Shown here: positions 58,618-64,000 of the stretch, in pieces
How the letters are laid out: the number at the start of each line of letters is the position of its first letter
Position numbering within the stretch: position 1 is the stretch's first letter
Origin: Emticicia agri
GTDB lineage: Bacteria > Bacteroidota > Bacteroidia > Cytophagales > Spirosomataceae
DNA: 64,000 nucleotides
NCBI RefSeq assembly: GCF_004168285.1
Contig: NZ_SEWF01000033.1
Coordinates: forward strand, 1 to 64,000
Direction of reading: 5' to 3'
Translations under genes and position numbers: made by a program
Notes under the pieces: model-generated
The model's database searches: none
Told to the model about the DNA's origin: nothing
The model's input: only the letters and a program-made list of their open reading frames with translations

Positions 58618-59304
58618 ATGAAATTCGGCGTAGTAGTATTTCCTGGTTCTAACTGTGAAGACGATACCGTTTTTGCATTCCGACACAATCTCGGACAAGA
58701 AATAGTTAAACTTTGGCACAAAGACCACGACCTGCAAGGTTGTGATTTTATCATATTACCGGGTGGATTCTCTTATGGAGATTACCTTCGTTCGGGTGCT
58801 ATTGCCCGTTTTTCTCCTATCATGAATGAAGTAATTGCCCATGCCAACAAAGGTGGGTATGTAATGGGTATCTGTAATGGTTTTCAGATTTTAGCTGAAG
58901 CCGGATTGGTGCCAGGTGCCTTATTGAGAAATATTGAGCGTAAATATATCTGTAGCAATATTTATCTGAAACCTCAGAGTAGCTCGGCTATGCTTACCGC
59001 AGGGCTGGAAGACAGAGCTTATAAAATACCTATTGCTCATGGCGATGGTCGTTATTTTGCCGATGAGGATACACTGAAACAAATCAACGACAACGACCAG
59101 GTATTGTTCCGTTATTGCGACCAGTTTGGTAATATTGTTCCTGAGGCTAACCGCAATGGGAGTATCGAAAACATTGCAGGCGTAACTAATGCCGGAAAAA
59201 ATGTATTTGGTATGATGCCACACCCTGAACGTGCCTCTGACGAAGCCCTGGGCAATATTGACGGCCGATTTATACTGGAACAAGTTATACAAGTTTTAGC
59301 GTAA
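58618..59304 (+). CDS. purQ: Phosphoribosylformylglycinamidine synthase, glutaminase subunit
   Basis: PurQ supplies ammonia from glutamine for the fourth step of purine synthesis, working with PurL and PurS. The 228-residue class I amidotransferase starts MKFGVVVFPGSNCEDD, has FIILPGGFSYGDYLR, the nucleophile in VMGICNGFQILAE (Cys86), and the His-Glu pair in MMPHPERAS near 201-203. The catalytic set is complete. The separate PurQ implies small PurL and PurS elsewhere; they are not in the window. udk begins 2 bp after its stop, so the two are co-transcribed. Confidence 0.95.
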   Translation: MKFGVVVFPGSNCEDDTVFAFRHNLGQEIVKLWHKDHDLQGCDFIILPGGFSYGDYLRSGAIARFSPIMNEVIAHANKGGYVMGICNGFQILAEAGLVPGALLRNIERKYICSNIYLKPQSSSAMLTAGLEDRAYKIPIAHGDGRYFADEDTLKQINDNDQVLFRYCDQFGNIVPEANRNGSIENIAGVTNAGKNVFGMMPHPERASDEALGNIDGRFILEQVIQVLA

Positions 59305-59306
59305 GT

Positions 59307-59921
59307 ATGAAACAACCCTATATCGTTGGTATTACAGGCGGGAGTGCGTCAGGAAAAACATACTTTCTCAATCAACTGTTAAGTTCGTTTTCTTCTGAAG
59401 AAACCTGCCTTATTTCTCAGGATAATTATTATCGTCCAAAGCCATTAGTACCTAAAGACTCAAATAATATTGAGAATTACGATTTACCCGAGGCCATAGA
59501 TTTTGAGCTGTATGCACAGCATGTAGAGGATTTGAAAAACGGAAAGGTTGTTCAGCAGAAAGAATATACCTTCAATAACCCGGCAGTGGTTCCTACTATT
59601 CTTACATTTAAGCCTGCCCCTATCATTGTAGTTGAGGGTATCTTTGTTTTTCATTCACCTGAAGTATCCCGTTTGCTTGATTTAAAAGTATTTATTGATG
59701 CCCGTGAACATGTAAAAATCAAGCGCCGCATTATCAGAGATGGCGACGAGAGAGGATATGACCTCAGAGATGTGCTTTATCGTTGGGAAAACCATGTAGC
59801 ACCTACCTACGAGAAATTTATTGAGCCTACCAAATATGATGCCGACATCATCATTAATAACAATACGCACTTTGAAAAAGGTCTGGCTATCTTAACAGCC
59901 TTCTTAAAGACCAAATTATAA
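59307..59921 (+). CDS. udk: Uridine kinase
   Basis: Udk phosphorylates uridine and cytidine for pyrimidine salvage. The 204-residue protein has the Walker A motif GGSASGKT (about 8-15), the DNYYRPK substrate segment, NYDLPEAIDFELY, VVEGIFVF (Walker B-like), and the R-rich lid (KIKRRIIRDGDERGYDL). The length is normal. It overlaps purQ's translation unit, joining purine and pyrimidine genes on one transcript. The start is ATG 59307, immediately after purQ's stop. Confidence 0.93.
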   Translation: MKQPYIVGITGGSASGKTYFLNQLLSSFSSEETCLISQDNYYRPKPLVPKDSNNIENYDLPEAIDFELYAQHVEDLKNGKVVQQKEYTFNNPAVVPTILTFKPAPIIVVEGIFVFHSPEVSRLLDLKVFIDAREHVKIKRRIIRDGDERGYDLRDVLYRWENHVAPTYEKFIEPTKYDADIIINNNTHFEKGLAILTAFLKTKL

Positions 59922-59928
59922 GCCATTT

Positions 59929-59953
59929 AGCCCTCTTTTCTGAGGGCTTTTTT
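59929..59953 (+). terminator. Intrinsic terminator of purQ-udk
   Basis: AGCCCTC pairs with GAGGGCT (7 bp, 6-nt loop) and is followed by TTTTTT, a few bases after the udk stop. Confidence 0.82.
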
Positions 59954-60045
59954 CTACTATTAAAACTTAATTTTCTGCTCAAAACAGGCACGTTTTTTGC
60001 TTGATTCTTTATTGCTATTGAAAAGAATCTTACTATAAAAATTAA

Positions 60046-60858
60046 ATGAAACGTTTTGCCATTATTCTGGCGGTAACCCTTATTGGGTTTATTGCCTCCT
60101 GTACGCGCGTCGAAGACGGCGACATAGACCCCGATGCTTTATCGAAATTAGCCAAATGCCCACTCAGAAGTATCAGTTCTGGAACAGGGGCACCCGTTTT
60201 TTCTTTTGAATATACTTTAGGGCGTATCAAAAGAATTGTTACCCGTGAGTCTGGAGAGGTATCTTCTGTCTTTACTTATAATCTCAAAAACAAAATAGAC
60301 AAAATGGTGATTGAAGCCGGTAATTCATCGGACGCATACACCGTTGTTTTTGAATATGATGCTGCCGGAAAGATTATTAAATCAAAAACCTCTATTAAAG
60401 ATTATCAGTTTATGACCAATGAGTTTACCTATGATGGCGAATTCATTACAGCGGTTAGTACTCAGTTTAATATTTTTGGAGCTACTGCCAAAGGAAAAAC
60501 ACGGGTAGAGTATCTGGGAGAAAATGTATCGAAAGTATATACACAAATAGACGGATACCCCGAACTACTTACTTTTGAAGGCGTAAGTTATGATAACAAA
60601 CCACAGTACCTACCAAGCGGCTATCGTACTATGGCTCTGGGCTTTATAGGTATTGCCAATAACTTCTTTGCTTCTTTGGGTAAAAACAACCCTACAATGG
60701 TAAAGATTTATGACGATAACGGTAAACTGAATGAAACTACCCAAACAAGCTACCAGTATGATAAGAGTGGCATTGTAACCAATGCAGACCAGACCATGAC
60801 CAATGCCGATAATGTGAAAACTACTCGCAAAATTGCTTTTGAGTTTGTGTGTCTGTAA
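60046..60858 (+). CDS. Putative lipoprotein with YD-repeat-like beta structure
   Basis: The 270-residue protein has a lipoprotein signal (MKRFAIILAVTLIGFIASC, Cys19). The mature part alternates strands with short turns: FSFEYTLGRIKRIV, YNLKNKIDKMVI, FEYDAAGKIIKSKT, YDDNGKLNETTQTSY, which is like YD/Rhs-type or DUF4595-type beta repeats of Bacteroidota lipoproteins. The Cys near the start (AKCPLR) and at the end (EFVCL) may form a disulfide. The function is unknown. It is monocistronic, between udk and the cryptochrome gene. Confidence 0.7.
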   Translation: MKRFAIILAVTLIGFIASCTRVEDGDIDPDALSKLAKCPLRSISSGTGAPVFSFEYTLGRIKRIVTRESGEVSSVFTYNLKNKIDKMVIEAGNSSDAYTVVFEYDAAGKIIKSKTSIKDYQFMTNEFTYDGEFITAVSTQFNIFGATAKGKTRVEYLGENVSKVYTQIDGYPELLTFEGVSYDNKPQYLPSGYRTMALGFIGIANNFFASLGKNNPTMVKIYDDNGKLNETTQTSYQYDKSGIVTNADQTMTNADNVKTTRKIAFEFVCL

Positions 60859-60995
60859 ACTATCTACTTTTATTTCTGCTAATTAAGGTTTGAAAAGTGT
60901 TTGTACCGACGGATATTTGCACCGTAAATATTTGTCAGGATTACTGTTGTGTCCGCAGAAAACCACAGACACTATCATTTATCTTAATTACACTC

Positions 60996-62303
60996 ATGCA
61001 AAATATAATTTTCTGGTTTAGAAACGATTTGAGGTTACATGATAATGAGGCTTTTTTAGAGGCTTCAAAAGCAGGTACTGTGATTCCGGTGTATGTGTTT
61101 GATACCCGATATTTTGAAAAGAACTTTCTCGGACTTAAAAGAACCGGAGTATTCAGAACAAAGTTTTTATTAGAGACGGTTGAAGATTTAAGAAAAAACT
61201 TACAGAAGTTAGGCTCAGACCTGATTGTGAGAACAGGCCATGCCGAAGAAATAATCGCTCAGATAGCTACTGACTTAGAGGCTGCTGCCATTTATGCAAG
61301 TAAAGAAGTAACACAAGACGAAACTACCATTGAGGCTCTTCTCTCGAAACAATTAAAGCCACTTAATATTGACATTGACCTGATATGGAGTGCAACGCTT
61401 TTTCATGCCCGTGATTTGCCTTTTCAGATTAATTTTCTGCCTAAAGTTTTTACTGATTTCAGAAAAAAAATAGAAAAATCTACCAAAGTCCGTGAAACCT
61501 TTGATGCTCCGACTCAGCTTGCTAAAGTTGAAGGAATTGACCTGGGCCATATACCTACTTATCAGGAATTGGGCTTTGAGTCAGAACCAGTATCAGACGA
61601 GCGGTCAGCTTTTACTTTTACAGGCGGAGAAACCGAAGGCTTGAAAAGGCTGAATGAATATATCTGGCAAAAAGACTTGCTGAAAAACTACAAAGAAACA
61701 CGCAACGGATTAATCGGAACAGATTATTCGTCTAAACTATCGCCCTGGTTAAGTCTGGGCTGTCTTTCTCCACGGCAGGTATATGAAGAAGTAAAAAAAT
61801 ATGAAGCCGAGGCAGGAGCCAATGAATCGACCTATTGGTTGATTTTTGAATTAATCTGGCGTGACTATTTCTATTTTATGGCTCTGAAACATGGTACACG
61901 TATGTTCAAAGCGAGCGGTATCAAAAACGATTTGATGAAACAATGGAGTCGCCATAAGCCTACATTTGAGTCATGGGTGAAGGGCGAAACAGGCGAACCT
62001 TTTATTGATGCCAATATGCGCGAGATTCAACTGACGGGCTATATGTCTAACCGTGGCAGGCAGAATGTAGCCAGTTATTTAGCCCATAATCTGGGCATTG
62101 ACTGGACCTGGGGAGCGGCCTATTTTGAAAGTGCACTGATTGACTATGATGTATGTATTAACTGGGGAAACTGGAACTATATAGCGGGCGTAGGTAATGA
62201 CCCACAGGAGGGTAGAAAATTTGATATAGCGCAACAAGCCAACTTTTATGACCCCGATCAGGCGTATGTAAAATTGTGGTTAGGCGAAAATATCCATTCA
62301 TAG
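60996..62303 (+). CDS. DASH-family cryptochrome/photolyase
   Basis: ATG 60996 gives MQNIIFWFRNDLRLHDNEA, the classic start of this family; the frame from 60897 adds 33 foreign residues. The 435-residue flavoprotein has an antenna-type alpha/beta domain (1-130) and a FAD-binding helical domain (about 200-435). Motifs include YSSKLSPWLSLGCLSPRQVY, ELIWRDYFYFM, TGEPFIDANMREIQLTGYMSNRGRQNVASYL in parts, DWTWGAAYFESALIDYDVCINWGNWNYIAGVG in parts, and RKFDIAQQANFYDPD near the end. DASH proteins repair single-stranded or looped cyclobutane pyrimidine dimers and sense blue light. It is monocistronic. Confidence 0.93.
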   Translation: MQNIIFWFRNDLRLHDNEAFLEASKAGTVIPVYVFDTRYFEKNFLGLKRTGVFRTKFLLETVEDLRKNLQKLGSDLIVRTGHAEEIIAQIATDLEAAAIYASKEVTQDETTIEALLSKQLKPLNIDIDLIWSATLFHARDLPFQINFLPKVFTDFRKKIEKSTKVRETFDAPTQLAKVEGIDLGHIPTYQELGFESEPVSDERSAFTFTGGETEGLKRLNEYIWQKDLLKNYKETRNGLIGTDYSSKLSPWLSLGCLSPRQVYEEVKKYEAEAGANESTYWLIFELIWRDYFYFMALKHGTRMFKASGIKNDLMKQWSRHKPTFESWVKGETGEPFIDANMREIQLTGYMSNRGRQNVASYLAHNLGIDWTWGAAYFESALIDYDVCINWGNWNYIAGVGNDPQEGRKFDIAQQANFYDPDQAYVKLWLGENIHS

Positions 62304-62333
62304 CGATTTTTACCCATTTATACTTATGTATAT

Positions 62334-62364
62334 CTTGCATATTATTTCCAAATTATTACATTTG
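62334..62364 (+). promoter_or_regulatory. Promoter of lemA
   Basis: TTG (62335-62337), a 19-bp spacer and TACATTTG (62357-62364) match the Bacteroidota consensus. The -7 ends 39 bp before the lemA ATG. Confidence 0.65.
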
Positions 62365-62403
62365 AACAAAATTATTCGTTTAAACACAAAACTCTACTGA
62401 AAA

Positions 62404-62985
62404 ATGAAAAGAAGCACCTTAATTATAATTGGCGTTGTATTGATTTTCTGTGTATATGGTTGTTCGTCTTATAATGGTCTGGTTGAAAAAGAAGAAAATG
62501 TTAAAACCAAATGGGCCAATGTACAAACCCAATACCAACGTCGTGCAGATTTAATTCCTAACTTAGTAAATACCGTAAAAGGAGCAGCAGATTTCGAAAA
62601 AACTACTTTGACTCAGGTAATTGAAGCACGTGCAAAGGCGACTTCGATGCAGGTGAGCCCTGAAAACCTGACACCTGAGAATATTCAGAAATTTCAGGCT
62701 GCTCAAGACCAGTTAAGTGGTTCACTAAGCCGTTTATTAGTTTCGGTAGAACAATACCCCCAATTGAAAGCCAATTCGAACTTCCTCGAATTACAGTCGC
62801 AATTAGAAGGCACAGAAAACAGAATTGGTGTTGCCAGAAATGACTTCAATGGTTCGGTAGAAGTTTATAACACCTCGGCTCGTCGCTTTCCGACTGTAAT
62901 TTTTGCAAAAATACTTGGTTTTGCTGAGAAAGGACGTTTTGAGGCCTCTCAGAGTGCTCAGTCGGCTCCAACGGTTAAATTCTAA
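62404..62985 (+). CDS. lemA: LemA-family protein
   Basis: The 193-residue protein has an N-terminal membrane segment with a Cys (IIIGVVLIFCVYGC, a possible lipobox) and then the LemA four-helix bundle: NGLVEKEENVKTKWANVQTQYQRRADLIPNLVNTVKG in parts, ENLQ-type LEGTENRIGVARNDFNGSVEVYN in parts, and FPTVIFAKILGF. The length and ends are typical. LemA proteins sit in the envelope with most of the chain outside; their role is unknown. It leads a lemA-TPM-TPM gene group common in Bacteroidota. A hairpin follows the gene. Confidence 0.93.
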   Translation: MKRSTLIIIGVVLIFCVYGCSSYNGLVEKEENVKTKWANVQTQYQRRADLIPNLVNTVKGAADFEKTTLTQVIEARAKATSMQVSPENLTPENIQKFQAAQDQLSGSLSRLLVSVEQYPQLKANSNFLELQSQLEGTENRIGVARNDFNGSVEVYNTSARRFPTVIFAKILGFAEKGRFEASQSAQSAPTVKF

Positions 62986-63006
62986 TCTTACCTCGGCAGA
63001 TAGTAT

Positions 63007-63050
63007 GCACTTACAGGGCTTTATAATCCTGTAAGTGCTATTTATTTTTT
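63007..63050 (+). terminator. Hairpin with T-rich tail between lemA and the TPM genes
   Basis: A perfect 11-bp stem (63007-63017 with 63028-63038) with a 10-nt loop is followed by TATTTATTTTTT. It lies inside the lemA-TPM cluster, 22 bp after lemA, so it probably lowers expression of the downstream genes relative to lemA. Confidence 0.75.
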
Positions 63051-63074
63051 CAGAAAATCTTATCTCATATTGCC

Positions 63075-63509
63075 ATGTTTCTGACAGAGACCGCCAAAGA
63101 AAGGATTGTGAAAGCAATCAAAGATGCAGAATTGAATACTTCAGGAGAAGTAAAGGTTCATATTGAAGAAACTTGCCCTACAGAAGACCCTATGGAACGT
63201 GCCAAGCAGGTATTTCATTATCTTTTACTCGACAGAACCGCACAGAGAAACGGAGTTTTATTCTATCTGGCCCATGGTAATCATAAATTTGCCATACTGG
63301 GCGATGAAGGTATAGATAAAGTAGTACCTGTGAATTTCTGGGAAGGCATCAGAGACAGCATGAGACAGTATTTTCTACAGGAAGACTTTGCAGGTGGTTT
63401 ACAGATGGGTATTCGTGAAGCAGGCAATCAGTTAAAGAAATTTTTTCCGTATCATCAGGACGACATCAATGAGATTTCTGACGATATTTCAACAGAACCT
63501 ATACCTTAG
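63075..63509 (+). CDS. TPM-domain protein, short cytoplasmic form
   Basis: The 144-residue protein has no signal peptide and covers a TPM (TLP18.3/Psb32/MOLO-1) domain: LTETAKERIVKAIKDAELNTSGEVKVHI, LDRTAQRNGVLFYLAHGNHKFAILGDEGIDKVVP in parts, and GLQMGIREAGNQLKKFFP. TPM proteins occur next to LemA in many bacteria and are of unknown biochemical role; some are phosphatase-like. The gene follows lemA by 89 bp, with a hairpin between, and precedes the second TPM gene by 8 bp. It is full length for this short form. Confidence 0.9.
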   Translation: MFLTETAKERIVKAIKDAELNTSGEVKVHIEETCPTEDPMERAKQVFHYLLLDRTAQRNGVLFYLAHGNHKFAILGDEGIDKVVPVNFWEGIRDSMRQYFLQEDFAGGLQMGIREAGNQLKKFFPYHQDDINEISDDISTEPIP

Positions 63510-63517
63510 CCTATATA

Positions 63518-64000
63518 ATGTTTAAGAAACTCTTCATATTCCTGTTGCTTTTGCAGAGCATTGCTTTTGCACAGGATATACCCGAAAAACCAAATCCTGC
63601 CCGATTTGTGAATGATTTTGTAGGGGGTCTGTTAAGCCAAAGCGAAACCAGCCAGTTAGAATCTAAGCTAAAGGCCTATTACGACAGTACATCTACTCAA
63701 ATTGTTGTTGTTATTGTTAAAACTGTGCAGCCTTACGACATTAGCGAATATGCCTTTAAATTAGGCCGGAACTGGGGCGTGGGCGAAAAAGGCAAAAACA
63801 ATGGTATTATTATTTTGTGGGCTCCGGGCGACAGAAAGGTATTTATCGCTACCGGATATGGCATGGAAGGCTCTATTACCGATGCCTATAGCAAACGCAT
63901 TATAGAACAGGATATAAAGCCTAATTTCAAAGAACTCAGGTATTATGAGGGACTTGATGCGGCAGTAGATAAAATTATTAACTATGCCAAGGGTGAATTT
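63518..64000 (+). CDS. TPM-domain protein, secreted long form (3' end outside the window)
   Basis: From ATG 63518 the open frame runs 161 codons to the window edge. It begins with a signal peptide (MFKKLFIFLLLLQSIAFAQ) and a TPM domain: VNDFVGGLLSQSETSQLESKL, TQIVVVIVKTVQPYDISEYAFKLGRNWGVGEKGKNNGIIILW in parts, VFIATGYGMEGSITDAYSKRI, and FKELRYYEGLDAAVDKI. The missing C-terminus usually has one or two membrane helices and a glycine-rich tail. It is eight bases after the short TPM gene and completes the lemA-TPM-TPM set. Confidence 0.9.
   Translation, partial: MFKKLFIFLLLLQSIAFAQDIPEKPNPARFVNDFVGGLLSQSETSQLESKLKAYYDSTSTQIVVVIVKTVQPYDISEYAFKLGRNWGVGEKGKNNGIIILWAPGDRKVFIATGYGMEGSITDAYSKRIIEQDIKPNFKELRYYEGLDAAVDKIINYAKGEF

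Noticed and set aside
1-64000. CRISPR arrays, tRNA or rRNA genes, prophage or toxin-antitoxin modules
   Set aside because: I looked for spaced direct repeats, cloverleaf-type ends and characteristic small gene pairs and saw none. This was by eye only; a covariance search for tRNAs would be decisive.

Overview
The window reads as chromosome of a Bacteroidota bacterium, probably a Cytophagales member (Spirosomataceae/Cytophagaceae-like). This is an inference from several things seen in the sequence: Bacteroidota-type promoters (TAnnTTTG near -7, often with TTG/TTTG 19-21 bp upstream), a SecD-SecF fusion, TonB-dependent receptors with carboxypeptidase-like N-termini, a type IX secretion tail, an ELWxxDGT-repeat protein, eukaryotic-type isocitrate dehydrogenase and LytTR/histidine-kinase signalling. 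The DNA is AT-rich and gene-dense. I see no rRNA, tRNA, CRISPR array or prophage. The only mobile element is the end of an IS110-type transposase gene at the left edge.

Layout. 1-630: IS110 transposase tail and a structured downstream region. 0.6-8 kb: secreted ELWxxDGT protein, secreted esterase/SMP-30 fusion, small secreted protein, ahcY. 8-17 kb: pbpC, a four-gene plus-strand run (lipoprotein, outer-membrane protein, kdsC, unknown), argC, lgt, prfB with its programmed frameshift, and a MerR/B12-type regulator. 17-27 kb, minus strand: secDF, a small membrane protein, an interspersed repeat, then an apparent operon of sensor kinase, LytTR regulator, secreted PQQ-type sugar dehydrogenase/cytochrome c and secreted esterase. 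27.6-41.6 kb: two TonB-type receptors, a Tll0287-like lipoprotein, manC, a DUF3089 hydrolase, icd, a T9SS cargo protein, a Gfo/Idh/MocA oxidoreductase and a YHS protein. 41.6-54 kb: ndk, gdhA, a DksA-like protein without zinc cysteines, M14 peptidase, LD-carboxypeptidase, leuA with a leucine attenuator, pyk, dinB, a lipoprotein and a family-2 glycosyltransferase. 54-64 kb: amidohydrolase, TauE/SafE permease, DUF983, nitrilase, purQ-udk, a lipoprotein, DASH cryptochrome, and lemA with two TPM-domain genes (the last cut by the window edge).

Most genes are housekeeping or envelope functions of a heterotrophic environmental bacterium. Convergent pairs are regularly separated by strong hairpin terminators.

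The best regulatory finds are: (1) a complete Leu-codon attenuator ahead of leuA, with promoter, 18-codon leader, five consecutive Leu codons, antiterminator and terminator all visible; (2) a 21-bp-period direct repeat between the LytTR operon and the divergent TonB receptor, a candidate LytTR operator; (3) a dispersed hairpin element sharing an 18-nt core at two loci; (4) a possible bridge-RNA-like fold downstream of the IS110 transposase. I found no clearly new multi-gene defence or biosynthetic system.
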